Of a stretch of 64,000 bases of DNA, positions 17,998-26,127 are shown piece by piece. The stretch comes from an uncultured Microbacterium sp. Lineage in GTDB: Bacteria > Actinomycetota > Actinomycetes > Actinomycetales > Microbacteriaceae. A program made the translations under genes and the position numbers. Within the stretch, counting starts at the first letter, position 1; every line of letters starts with the position of its first letter. The notes under the pieces were generated by a model. That model did no database searches, was not told the origin of the DNA, and was given only the letters and a program-made list of their open reading frames with translations. Location of the stretch: assembly GCF_943912325.1 (NCBI RefSeq), contig NZ_CALTTX010000001.1, forward strand, positions 51,291-115,290, written 5' to 3'.

Positions 17998-18682
17998 CCT
18001 CGGCTTCCTGGTTTCCGGCGCCGTCTGGGCAATTGCCAGCCGTCGCCCCCACGAGGCCGTCTTCGATCGCACGCCGCAACAGGTCGACCTTGGTCGGCGC
18101 GGGGCGCCCGACCTCGATGTATTTGCCGCGCACGCGAGCGATGTTCTCTTTCGCGGTCGAAAAGGCGATCCCCAGACGGTCGGCAACCACCTTGAGCGGC
18201 AGTCCCGCGGCGTACAGTCGGAGCACCTCACGCTCGCGCGCAGAGAGCTGCGCATCGGCGAAATCGCGATCGCCTTCGATAGCGTTCGCCCATTCGATGT
18301 TGTCGAGCGGCTCGCCGCGCGCGACCGTGAGAATCGCACCGCAGACCTCGTCGACGGGCGACGCCTTGCTGACGACACCCGCCGCGCCCGCGAGCAACGC
18401 TTCGCGAATGCTAGCGGGGCGATCCGCAACCGAATGGATGAGCACGCTCGAGCCGTACTGCGACAGCACACGAATGTTCTCGGTCACGCTCGAGCCATCG
18501 CCGAGGCTCAGATCGAGCACGACGACATCGACCGGCGGCTCGCGCGTCTGGTCGAGCCAGGCGAGGAAAGACGGCACGTCGGCGCCCGAGAAAACGATCG
18601 TGACACCGGCACGCTCGCATCCGCCCGACAACCCGAACCGCACCGACTCGTGATCATCGATCAACGCGACCCTGATACCCAT
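17981..18682 (-). CDS. Response regulator, NarL/LuxR type
   Basis: 233 aa. Receiver domain with the acidic pair Asp9-Asp10, the phosphorylation site Asp57 in VVVLDLSLGDG and the conserved Lys in VVSKAS. A LuxR-type HTH follows (LSAREREVLRLYAAGLPLKV, about residues 148-167). First gene of a three-gene unit with the kinase and the kinase-like membrane protein. A TAGGCT box stands 7 nt before the ATG, and its TAG is the stop codon of the upstream methyltransferase gene. Targets are not evident. Confidence 0.92.
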   Translation of the reverse strand: MGIRVALIDDHESVRFGLSGGCERAGVTIVFSGADVPSFLAWLDQTREPPVDVVVLDLSLGDGSSVTENIRVLSQYGSSVLIHSVADRPASIREALLAGAAGVVSKASPVDEVCGAILTVARGEPLDNIEWANAIEGDRDFADAQLSAREREVLRLYAAGLPLKVVADRLGIAFSTAKENIARVRGKYIEVGRPAPTKVDLLRRAIEDGLVGATAGNCPDGAGNQEAEDVRQR

Positions 18683-18689
18683 GGCCGAC

Positions 18690-18695
18690 AGCCTA
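18690..18695 (-). promoter_or_regulatory. -10 box TAGGCT of the response-regulator operon, overlapping an upstream stop codon
   Basis: TAGGCT plus 7 nt plus ATG at 18682. Its first three bases are the stop codon (TAG) of the RNA methyltransferase gene, so promoter and gene end are merged. Confidence 0.55.
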
Positions 18696-19961
18696 GAGCC
18701 GGGCAGGTGTACGCGTGAACGCCGCGACCAGTTCGAGATGGTGCGCGTTCGGGAACATGTCCAGCCCGGAAAGCGAACCGAGTTCGTAGCCGGCGTCGAC
18801 GAGGATCCGCGCGTCACGAGCGAACGCCACGGGGTCGCACGCGACGTAGACGACCGAGCGAGGAGCGAGAGCGGTGAGGGCAGCGAGCGCACGCTTTCCC
18901 GCTCCCGCTCGCGGCGGGTCGAGCACGACCGTTCCCCGCGCGATCCGAGCGCGCCGCGCACCGTCGGCGTCCCGTCCCACATGTTCGAGCCAGCGGTCGA
19001 CCCGCCCGGTTTCGGCCGTCGCACCCGCGAATTCCGCGAGGTTGCGACGCGCGAAGCCCGTTGCTTCGCCGACGGCCTCAACCGAGGTCACGCGAGCGGC
19101 ACTCCCCGCCGCTTCGGCGAGGGTCGCGGCGAAGAGTCCGACTCCGCCGTAGAGATCGAGGTGCTCGCCGTCGGGGTCGGGCGGGTCCGCGCGCAGCAGA
19201 GCACCGACGGCGCCCGTGAGCGCACCCGCCGCCTCGCGGTGCACTTGCCAGAACCCGCCGCCGGCGAGCGTGAACGAGCGTTCGCCGACGCGCTGCACGA
19301 TTTCGTCGTGGGCCGCGGCCGAGGCATCCCCCGCCTCCGGTTTCTCGATGACCCGCACGCGACCGTCGCTCGGCAGCACGAAATCGACGCGTCCCTCGCG
19401 CAGTGAGCCGAGCGAACGCACCGCCTCGGCGATCTCGGGAGCAGCGAGTGGATGCCTCGTGGTCTCGATGACCCGATGCGATCGGGCGGCCACCGGGCCG
19501 ACGCGCCCCGCAGCGTCGACGTGCAAGCCGAGCCGGGTGCGCCAGCCCTCACCCGATTCGGCGTCGCCGATCGCGCGCACCTCGACATCGCGTTCGATGC
19601 GCCCGATGCGAGCGAGCGCCTCCCGCGCGACGCGCGCCTTGAGCTCACGCCCGTGAGCGAGGGTGATGTGCCCGAAATCCGCACCCCCGGGTCGATCCTC
19701 GGGGGCGCGGTCGAGCTCGGCCTCGGCCCACACGTGCGGGCGTCGGTGCGGCGACGGATCCAGGACCTCAAGCGTCTCGGCCCGCCAGAATGCCGAACGC
19801 GACGTATCGGTGAGCCGCACCCTCACGCGCTCGCCGGGAATCGCGTCGGGAGCGAAGACGACACGACCGCCCGAACCGTCACCCTCGCCGTGACGCCCGA
19901 TGAACGTTCCGCCGTGGGCGATGCCCGTGATCTCGAGGTCGATGACGTCGCCGGGCTGCAT
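18693..19961 (-). CDS. Class I SAM-dependent RNA (uracil-C5) methyltransferase, TrmA/RlmD-like
   Basis: 422 aa. An N-terminal TRAM-like beta domain (MQPGDVIDLEITGIAHGG) precedes the catalytic domain. The SAM loop is LDLYGGVGLFAATLAEA, followed by VVLDPPRAGAGKRA and YVACDPVAFARD, in which the Cys fits the catalytic nucleophile of the uracil-C5 methyltransferases. The N-terminal Fe-S cysteine cluster of Escherichia coli RlmD is not seen. The substrate (tRNA U54 or 23S rRNA) cannot be decided here. The ATG at 19961 has CACGCT 6 nt upstream, a weak -10. Confidence 0.85.
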   Translation of the reverse strand: MQPGDVIDLEITGIAHGGTFIGRHGEGDGSGGRVVFAPDAIPGERVRVRLTDTSRSAFWRAETLEVLDPSPHRRPHVWAEAELDRAPEDRPGGADFGHITLAHGRELKARVAREALARIGRIERDVEVRAIGDAESGEGWRTRLGLHVDAAGRVGPVAARSHRVIETTRHPLAAPEIAEAVRSLGSLREGRVDFVLPSDGRVRVIEKPEAGDASAAAHDEIVQRVGERSFTLAGGGFWQVHREAAGALTGAVGALLRADPPDPDGEHLDLYGGVGLFAATLAEAAGSAARVTSVEAVGEATGFARRNLAEFAGATAETGRVDRWLEHVGRDADGARRARIARGTVVLDPPRAGAGKRALAALTALAPRSVVYVACDPVAFARDARILVDAGYELGSLSGLDMFPNAHHLELVAAFTRTPARL

Positions 19962-20025
19962 TCCCCCAGCGTGGCACACACGTGCGGCCGGGCGCCGACG
20001 ACACGAAAAGCAGGGGCGTCGCGGG

Positions 20026-20031
20026 TAGCGT
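20026..20031 (+). promoter_or_regulatory. -10 box TAGCGT, leaderless promoter of maf
   Basis: TANNNT plus 6 nt plus GTG at 20038. Confidence 0.5.
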
Positions 20032-20037
20032 GGGCGC

Positions 20038-20703
20038 GTGCAGATCTGCCTCGCCTCGACCTCACCCGCTCGTCGTGCGCTGCTCGCGCAGAGCGGGATC
20101 ACGCCGCTACTCCGGGCGCCCGATGTCGACGAAGAAGCCGTCATTGCCCAGATCGAGTCCCGGCGCGGCGCCGCGCTGTCGATCGACGAGCACGTGCTGC
20201 TGCTGGCCGAGTTCAAAGCGCGCGACGTTGCCGAACGGCTCGCGCGTGAGGATCCCACGTTCGACGGGGTCGTCGTCGGGGGTGATTCGATGTTCGCCTT
20301 CGGCGGCGCCGTGCTCGGCAAGCCGCATCTCCCGGCCGTGGCGCGCGAGCGCTGGCACGCGATGAGGGGCGGCACGGGTTACCTGCACTCGGGGCAATGC
20401 GTCGTGCGGGTGAGCCGTGGGGCCGTGACCGACGAGGCATCGGCGACGGCCGAGGCATCCGTCTCATTCGCTGATGATCTGACGGATGCCGAGATCGAGG
20501 CCTACATCGCAACGGGCGAGCCGCTCGAGGTCGCGGGCGCGTTCACGGTCGATGGCCGCGCCGCCGCGTTCATCACCCGCGTCGAGGGCGACCCCTCGAC
20601 CGTCATCGGGCTCTCGCTGTCGACGCTGCGGCGTCTCGTGCGCGAAGTCGGTGTCAACTGGGAGAGGCTCGGGGAGACGCTCGGGGACGTTCTCGAGAAT
20701 TGA
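20038..20703 (+). CDS. maf: Maf-like nucleoside-triphosphate pyrophosphatase
   Basis: 221 aa. It starts with LASTSPARRALL, the Maf signature, followed by GGDSMFAF (the catalytic Asp region) and KPHLPAVARERWHAMRGG. The family hydrolyses canonical or modified dTTP/UTP to the monophosphate (house-cleaning). GTG at 20038 is supported by TAGCGT 6 nt upstream. The position between accE and the biotin carboxylase gene is the standard actinobacterial arrangement. Confidence 0.93.
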   Translation: MQICLASTSPARRALLAQSGITPLLRAPDVDEEAVIAQIESRRGAALSIDEHVLLLAEFKARDVAERLAREDPTFDGVVVGGDSMFAFGGAVLGKPHLPAVARERWHAMRGGTGYLHSGQCVVRVSRGAVTDEASATAEASVSFADDLTDAEIEAYIATGEPLEVAGAFTVDGRAAAFITRVEGDPSTVIGLSLSTLRRLVREVGVNWERLGETLGDVLEN

Positions 20704-20791
20704 GCCGCGCGACTCGGGCGTTGTAGGAGATTGACCACGCCTTTCGCTTCTTCTTGTCCCGTGTCGTCAAATCGGGCACCCTGGGCCTCGG

Positions 20792-20797
20792 TAGGCT
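20792..20797 (+). promoter_or_regulatory. -10 box TAGGCT, leaderless promoter of the biotin carboxylase gene
   Basis: TAGGCT plus 7 nt plus ATG at 20805; it excludes the longer reading that starts at 20754. Confidence 0.55.
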
Positions 20798-20804
20798 GGC
20801 ACCC

Positions 20805-22577
20805 ATGCCACAAACTGGGTTCGGGAAAGTGCTCGTCGCCAACCGCGGCGAGATCGCCGTCCGCATCATCCGCGCCGCACGAGACTCGGGCCTCGCTTCG
20901 GTTGCCGTCTACGCCGATCAGGACCGCGATGCGATGCACGCGCGCCTCGCCGATGAGGCCTATGCCCTCGGCGGAGCCACGAGCGCCGAAACGTACCTGT
21001 CGATCGAGAAGATCCTCTCGGTCGCGCGCCGCTCGGGCGCCGACGCGGTGCACCCGGGTTACGGCTTTCTCGCCGAGAACGCCGCGTTCGCGCGTGCCGT
21101 GATCGACCAGGGCCTGACATGGATCGGGCCGTCGCCCGAAGCGATCGAAGCGCTCGGCGACAAGGTCACCGCCCGTCACGTCGCCGAGAAGGTCGGCGCT
21201 CCGCTCGCCCCCGGCACGCCCGGCCCCGTCGAGACGGCCGACGAGGTCATCGCGTTCGCCGAAGAGGTCGGGCTGCCGATCGCGATCAAGGCCGCGTACG
21301 GCGGCGGCGGGCGCGGCCTCAAGGTCGCCCGTGAGCTCGACGAGGTCGCCGAGCTCTTCGAGTCGGCGACGCGCGAAGCCGTTGCGGCGTTCGGTCGCGG
21401 CGAGTGCTTCGTCGAGAAGTATCTCGACAAGCCGCGCCACGTCGAGACGCAGTGCCTGGCCGATGCGGCGGGGAACGTCGTCATCGTTTCGACGCGCGAC
21501 TGCTCGCTGCAGCGCCGGCATCAGAAGCTCGTCGAAGAGGCCCCCGCCCCCTTCCTCACGCCCGAGCAGAACGCGATCCTCTACGACGCCTCGAAGGCGA
21601 TCCTGCGTGAGGTCTGCTACGTCGGCGCGGGGACGTGCGAGTTCTTGATCGGCGCTGACGGCACGATCTCGTTCCTCGAGGTCAACACCCGCCTGCAGGT
21701 GGAGCACCCCGTCTCCGAAGAGGTCACGGGCATCGACCTCGTGCGCGAACAGTTCCGCATCGCGGCGGGCGGCACGCTCGACTACGACGACCCCGAGCCC
21801 GTGGGCCACTCGATCGAGTTCCGCATCAACGGTGAGGACCCGGGCCGCGGATTCCTGCCGCAGCCCGGCCCGATCCGCGTGTTCAAGACCTTCGGCGGCC
21901 CGGGCGTGCGCCTCGACTCGGGTGTCACGGCCGGCGACGTCGTCTCGGGCGCGTTCGATTCACTGCTGGCCAAGATCATCGTGACGGGACGCGACCGCGA
22001 CGAGGCGCTCGAGCGTGCGCGCCGAGCCCTCGACGAGTTCGAGGTCGCGGGTCTTCCGACCGTTCTCCCCTTCCACCGCGCGGTCGTGCGCGACCCCGCG
22101 TTTACCGCTGAAGACGGTCACTTCGGCATCTTCACGCGCTGGATCGAGACCGAGTTCGTCAACGACATCCCCGCGTGGGACGGCGAGCTCGGCGACGCCC
22201 CCGCCGACGCCGGTCGCCACACCGTCGTTGTCGAGGTGGGGGGCAAGCGCATCGAGGTCAGCCTGCCCGACCGCGTCGCGGTTCCCGTCGGCACCGCGGG
22301 GCGCCCCGCAGCCGTGCCGCCGTCGCGTCGCGATCACGGCAAGCAGGCCTCCGCCGGGGCATCCGGCGACGCCGTCAAGGCCCCCATGCAGGCCACGATC
22401 ATCAAGGTCGCGGTGGACGAGGGTCAGCCGGTCGTCAAGGGCGACCTCGTCGTCGTGCTCGAGGCGATGAAGATGGAGCAACCGATTCACGCCCACAAAG
22501 ACGGCACCGTCGGGTCGATCGACGCCACGCCGGGAACCACGGTTTCGGCCGGGCACCGCCTACTCACGATCGCCTGA
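20805..22577 (+). CDS. accA: Acyl-CoA carboxylase alpha subunit (biotin carboxylase + BCCP)
   Basis: 590 aa, two functions in one chain. Biotin carboxylase: [14 protein letters not shown] at the start, [20 protein letters not shown] loop [13 protein letters not shown], and [30 protein letters not shown] with the biotin acceptor Lys556, 34 residues from the end. It corresponds to AccA3-type subunits of mycolic-acid bacteria and works with accD/accE at 13702-15512; biotin is attached by BirA. A strong hairpin follows the stop. Confidence 0.96.
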   Translation: MPQTGFGKVLVANRGEIAVRIIRAARDSGLASVAVYADQDRDAMHARLADEAYALGGATSAETYLSIEKILSVARRSGADAVHPGYGFLAENAAFARAVIDQGLTWIGPSPEAIEALGDKVTARHVAEKVGAPLAPGTPGPVETADEVIAFAEEVGLPIAIKAAYGGGGRGLKVARELDEVAELFESATREAVAAFGRGECFVEKYLDKPRHVETQCLADAAGNVVIVSTRDCSLQRRHQKLVEEAPAPFLTPEQNAILYDASKAILREVCYVGAGTCEFLIGADGTISFLEVNTRLQVEHPVSEEVTGIDLVREQFRIAAGGTLDYDDPEPVGHSIEFRINGEDPGRGFLPQPGPIRVFKTFGGPGVRLDSGVTAGDVVSGAFDSLLAKIIVTGRDRDEALERARRALDEFEVAGLPTVLPFHRAVVRDPAFTAEDGHFGIFTRWIETEFVNDIPAWDGELGDAPADAGRHTVVVEVGGKRIEVSLPDRVAVPVGTAGRPAAVPPSRRDHGKQASAGASGDAVKAPMQATIIKVAVDEGQPVVKGDLVVVLEAMKMEQPIHAHKDGTVGSIDATPGTTVSAGHRLLTIA

Positions 22578-22589
22578 TCGCTTTTGCCA

Positions 22590-22626
22590 CGCGTGCCGCT
22601 CCCCCGCTTCGGGTGGGCGGCACGCG
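22590..22626. terminator. Hairpin terminator after the biotin carboxylase gene
   Basis: Arms CGCGTGCCGC (22590-22599) and GCGGCACGCG (22617-22626) pair perfectly over 10 bp, with a C/G-rich inner loop. It starts 13 nt past the stop codon, so it insulates ohrR. Confidence 0.7.
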
Positions 22627-22688
22627 GCGTTTCGGGGCGGGGCCATCGACCGCGGTGGCGCTCGCGGCGAGGCATCCATCACTTTTTA

Positions 22689-22717
22689 TATTGTGCGCAA
22701 TTGAATTGCATGCAATA
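22689..22717. promoter_or_regulatory. OhrR operator upstream of ohrR-ohr
   Basis: A 29-bp interrupted palindrome centred on G22703: TATTGTGCGCAATT on the left, AATTGCATGCAATA on the right. It is A/T-rich in a GC-rich background and resembles known OhrR boxes (TTGCAATT-G-AATTGCAA type). It ends 8 nt before the ohrR ATG and covers an AATACT that could be the -10, so bound OhrR would block transcription of its own operon. Confidence 0.75.
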
Positions 22718-22725
22718 CTTCTGAC

Positions 22726-23187
22726 ATGACCGAGACGATGGATGCCGAGGGGGCGCGAGCTCTCGACGACTTCGTGTGCTTCGCGCTCTATCGGGCGTCG
22801 CTCGCGACCACACGCGCGTACCGCGAAGTGCTCGCCCCGTGGGACCTGACCTATCCGCAGTACCTCGCGCTCGTCGTGCTCGCTACCGGCAGCCGACGGG
22901 TCGGCGACCTGGCTGGCGAGCTCGGGCTCGATTCGGGCACGCTCTCGCCGCTCGTCCGCCGTCTCGAACAACGCGGGCTCGTACAGCGCGAGCGCGACCG
23001 CGACGACGAGCGCGTCGTGACCGTGTCGCTGACCGTCGCAGGCCGCGAGACGCGAGACGCGCTGAGCGACGCGGTCGGATGCCTCGTACCCGCGCTCACC
23101 GGCAGCGGAACGCCGCCCCGCGAGCTGCTCTCGAGCCTGACCCACCTCGCGGCCGACATGGACGCGATCGCCCACGCGGCTCACTAG
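22726..23187 (+). CDS. ohrR: MarR-family organic-peroxide sensor OhrR
   Basis: 153 aa. Winged-helix MarR protein with the peroxide-sensing Cys18 in DDFVCFALYRAS, the exact context of OhrR, and the DNA-binding part RVGDLAGELGLDSGTLSPLVRRLEQRGL. Oxidation of this Cys releases the repressor from DNA. It is followed by ohr after 93 bp with no terminator seen, so both are probably one transcript under the palindrome at 22689-22717. Confidence 0.92.
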   Translation: MTETMDAEGARALDDFVCFALYRASLATTRAYREVLAPWDLTYPQYLALVVLATGSRRVGDLAGELGLDSGTLSPLVRRLEQRGLVQRERDRDDERVVTVSLTVAGRETRDALSDAVGCLVPALTGSGTPPRELLSSLTHLAADMDAIAHAAH

Positions 23188-23280
23188 CCGCTCGCTGACG
23201 GCTCACAGACCGCCCATCTGCAGGAAAACTCTCCCTCCCTCCACACCCGCCGCAGAACGCGGCCCCTCGAAAGGAACCCC

Positions 23281-23706
23281 ATGGAAACCATCCTGTACAC
23301 CGCCGAAGCCCTCGCGACCGGCGGCGGCCGCGACGGTCACGTCCGCACGGGCGACGCCATCCTCGACCTCGACCTGCGCGTGCCCAAGTCGATGGGCGGC
23401 GCGGGAGAGGCCGCGAACCCCGAGCTGCTCTTCGCCGCCGGCTACGCCGCGTGCTTCCACGGCGCCCTGCAGGCCGTCGCGCGCGCCCAGAAGGTGCAGA
23501 TCCACGACTCGAGCGTCGGCTCGCGCGTCAGCATCGGCCCGAACGGCCAGGGCGGCTTCCAGCTCGCCGTCGAGCTCGAGGTGAACCTCCCCGGGATCGA
23601 GCAGGCGCAAGCCCAGGCGCTCGCCGACGCGGCGCACCAGGTGTGCCCGTACTCCAACGCGACGCGCGGCAACATCGACGTCACCGTGACGGTCGTCGAC
23701 GACTGA
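23281..23706 (+). CDS. ohr: Organic hydroperoxide resistance protein Ohr (OsmC fold)
   Basis: 141 aa, the usual length. The two catalytic cysteines are present: Cys58 in AGYAACFHGAL and Cys122 in HQVCPYSNATRGN. It reduces lipid and organic hydroperoxides with lipoylated-protein or dithiol reductants. AAAGGAA 4-5 nt before the ATG gives a clear ribosome binding site, unlike the leaderless genes around it. Confidence 0.96.
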   Translation: METILYTAEALATGGGRDGHVRTGDAILDLDLRVPKSMGGAGEAANPELLFAAGYAACFHGALQAVARAQKVQIHDSSVGSRVSIGPNGQGGFQLAVELEVNLPGIEQAQAQALADAAHQVCPYSNATRGNIDVTVTVVDD

Positions 23707-23756
23707 GCCTCACCCCCGCGCTCACGATGAGCGCGAATGCGCCCTCGATCCCCGGC

Positions 23757-25208
23757 TCAGGCCTCGGGGTCGGGGGCGCGGTCGAGCACGTGCATCGCGC
23801 TGACGGCATCCGAAATGCTCGTCGTCAGCGACGGATACACCGCGAAGACGCGGGCGACCTGATCGACCGTCATGCGCCGCTCGACCGCCATCGCGATCGG
23901 GTAGATGATCTCTGACGCGCGCGGCGCGACGATGACGCCGCCGATGACGGTGCCGCTCCCCTGTCGCGCGATGAGCTTGACGAAACCATCCTTGAGCCCG
24001 AGCATCTTCGCGCGGGGGTTCGACGCGAGCGGCAGTTTGTGCACGATGCCGTTGATGAGCCCCGCCTCGAGGTCGTGCTCTTGCCACCCGACGGTTGCGA
24101 TCTCGGGGGCGGTGAAGATGTTGGCCGCGATCCGGCGGCGCTCGAGCGGGATGACGACATCGCCGAGCGCGTGGAACACGGCCGTGCGACCCTGCATCGA
24201 TGCGACCGAGGCGAGCGGCACGAACGTCGTGCAGTCGCCCGCGGCGTAGATGTTCGGCACCGACGTGCGCGCGACGCGGTTCACCTGGATGTGACCCGAA
24301 TCGGTCAGCTGCACGCCCGCCTCTTCGAGGCCGATGCCGCGCGTGTTCGGCACCGAGCCGACCGCCATGAGACAGTGCGAGCCCTCGACCGTGCGTCCGT
24401 CGGCGAGCACGACGCGCACGCCGTCGTCGGTGCGCTCGACGAGATCGGCACGGGCCTTCGAGAGCAGGGTCATGCCGCCGCGGCGGAAGACCTTCTCGAG
24501 CACGGCGGCGGCGTCTTTGTCTTCGCCCGGAAGCACCTGGTCACGGCTCGAGACGAGCGTGACCTTCGAGCCGAGATTCATGTACGCCGACGCGAATTCC
24601 GCGCCCGTCACACCCGAACCGACGACGATGAGGTGCTCGGGGACCGACGGCATGTTGTACAGCTGCGTCCAGGTGAGAATGCGCTCGCCGTCGGGCTTCG
24701 CGCTCGGCAACACGCGCGGCGCCGCCCCGACCGAGACGACGATCGTGTCGGCCTCGACGCGATCGAAGTCGGTGCCCTTCGGCCCCGTCGACACGACGAC
24801 GGTGTTGCGCCCCTCGAGGCGCCCGAACCCCGAAATGATGCGCACGCCCGCGTCGATCAGGGTCTGGCGCATGTCGTCGGACTGCTGGCGCGCGAGCGCG
24901 AGCAGGCGCTTGTTGACGGCCTCGAGGTTGATCGCGATCTCGGGCCGCAGCGGCTTTCCAGCCTCGCCGCGCGCGAAGAACTGCACGCCGAGATCCGAGG
25001 CTCCGGCGATCGCGATGGCCGCTTCCGCCGTCGCGATGAGTGACTTCGAGGGCACGACGTCGGTGATGACGGCCGAGCCGCCGACGCCCGCGCGCTCGAC
25101 GAGCGTGACCTCCGCGCCGAGTTGCGCGGCGGCGAGCGCCGCTTCATATCCGCCGGGACCACCACCGATGATCGCAACGGTCTGGGTGCGCTCGAAGCTC
25201 AAGACCAT
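23757..25208 (-). CDS. lpdA: LpdA-type NAD(P)H-quinone dehydrogenase (flavoprotein disulfide reductase family)
   Basis: 483 aa. FAD motif VAIIGGGPGGYEAALAAAQLGA, NAD(P) motif LIVVGSGVTGAEFA, FAD motif YAAGDCTTFVPLAS and a C-terminal dimerisation domain. The redox disulfide CxxxxC of true lipoamide dehydrogenases is missing: the place reads GVGGSAVITDVVPSK. This matches mycobacterial LpdA (Rv3303c), described as an NAD(P)H-quinone reductase. I chose the ATG at 25208; an alternative lies at 25226. It is divergent from the PNP operon, as in mycobacteria. Confidence 0.87.
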   Translation of the reverse strand: MVLSFERTQTVAIIGGGPGGYEAALAAAQLGAEVTLVERAGVGGSAVITDVVPSKSLIATAEAAIAIAGASDLGVQFFARGEAGKPLRPEIAINLEAVNKRLLALARQQSDDMRQTLIDAGVRIISGFGRLEGRNTVVVSTGPKGTDFDRVEADTIVVSVGAAPRVLPSAKPDGERILTWTQLYNMPSVPEHLIVVGSGVTGAEFASAYMNLGSKVTLVSSRDQVLPGEDKDAAAVLEKVFRRGGMTLLSKARADLVERTDDGVRVVLADGRTVEGSHCLMAVGSVPNTRGIGLEEAGVQLTDSGHIQVNRVARTSVPNIYAAGDCTTFVPLASVASMQGRTAVFHALGDVVIPLERRRIAANIFTAPEIATVGWQEHDLEAGLINGIVHKLPLASNPRAKMLGLKDGFVKLIARQGSGTVIGGVIVAPRASEIIYPIAMAVERRMTVDQVARVFAVYPSLTTSISDAVSAMHVLDRAPDPEA

Positions 25209-25281
25209 GCATCCATTCTTCCCCACCTGCCCGCGTGCTCCGTGCCAGCGCGCATTCCCGTGCTCTCGGGCCCTCCCGCTC

Positions 25282-25287
25282 TAGGCT
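25282..25287 (+). promoter_or_regulatory. -10 box TAGGCT, leaderless promoter of the PNP operon
   Basis: TAGGCT plus 6 nt plus ATG at 25294. Confidence 0.55.
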
Positions 25288-25293
25288 GAAGGG

Positions 25294-26127
25294 ATGACGG
25301 ATGCCTCTTCTCACCCGCTCGCAGATCCTTCGGCCGACCCGTTCGCCGTCGCCGCCGAGGCTGCCGCCGAGATCGCCCGACTCACGGGCGTCGAACACCA
25401 CGACATCGCGCTGACACTCGGCTCGGGGTGGGGTAAAGCGGCCGACCTCATCGGCGAGCAGGTCGCAGAGCTCCGGGCCACCGAGGTCACGGGCTTTTCG
25501 CGCTCGGCGGTCGCGGGGCACGGCGGAACACTCCGCAGCATCGTGACGCCGGAGGGAAAGCACGTGCTCGTGATCGGCGCGCGCACGCACTACTACGAGG
25601 GTTACGGCGTGCGCCGCGTCGTGCACAGCGTACGCACGGCCGCCGCGACGGGTGCGACGACGATGGTGCTGACGAACGGCGCGGGCGGCATCCGCGAGAG
25701 CTGGACGCCCGGACAGCCCGTGCTGATCAGCGACCACATCAACCTGACGGCGGACTCGCCGCTCGAGGGCGCGACCTTCATCGACCTCACCGACCTGTAC
25801 TCGGCGCGGTTGCGCGCGGTCGCGCGCGAGATCGACCCGAGCCTCGACGAGGGCGTGTACTGCCAGTTCCGCGGGCCGCACTACGAAACCCCCGCAGAAG
25901 TGCGCATGGCGCGCGCGATCGGCGGCGACATCGTCGGCATGTCGACGGCTCTCGAGGCGATCGCCGCGCGGCAGTCGGGCATGGAGGTGCTCGGGTTCTC
26001 GCTCATCACGAACCTCGCCGCCGGCATCCAGCAGACCCCCCTCAGCCACCACGAGGTCATCGAGGCGGGCCAGGCCGCCGAGCCCGTGATCTCGGCGCTG
26101 CTCGCGAAGGTCGTGCGGGCGCTGTGA
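25294..26127 (+). CDS. punA: Purine-nucleoside phosphorylase (trimeric, PNP-I)
   Basis: 277 aa. Seen: ALTLGSGWGKAAD (phosphate-binding), ARTHYYEGYGVRRVVH, TNGAGGIRESW and QFRGPHYETPAEVRMARAIGGDIVGMS (purine-binding Glu). It cleaves inosine or guanosine to base plus ribose-1-phosphate. The stop overlaps the next gene's GTG (GTGA), so product and downstream mutase are made together. The regulatory box TAGGCT lies 6 nt before the ATG. Confidence 0.95.
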   Translation: MTDASSHPLADPSADPFAVAAEAAAEIARLTGVEHHDIALTLGSGWGKAADLIGEQVAELRATEVTGFSRSAVAGHGGTLRSIVTPEGKHVLVIGARTHYYEGYGVRRVVHSVRTAAATGATTMVLTNGAGGIRESWTPGQPVLISDHINLTADSPLEGATFIDLTDLYSARLRAVAREIDPSLDEGVYCQFRGPHYETPAEVRMARAIGGDIVGMSTALEAIAARQSGMEVLGFSLITNLAAGIQQTPLSHHEVIEAGQAAEPVISALLAKVVRAL

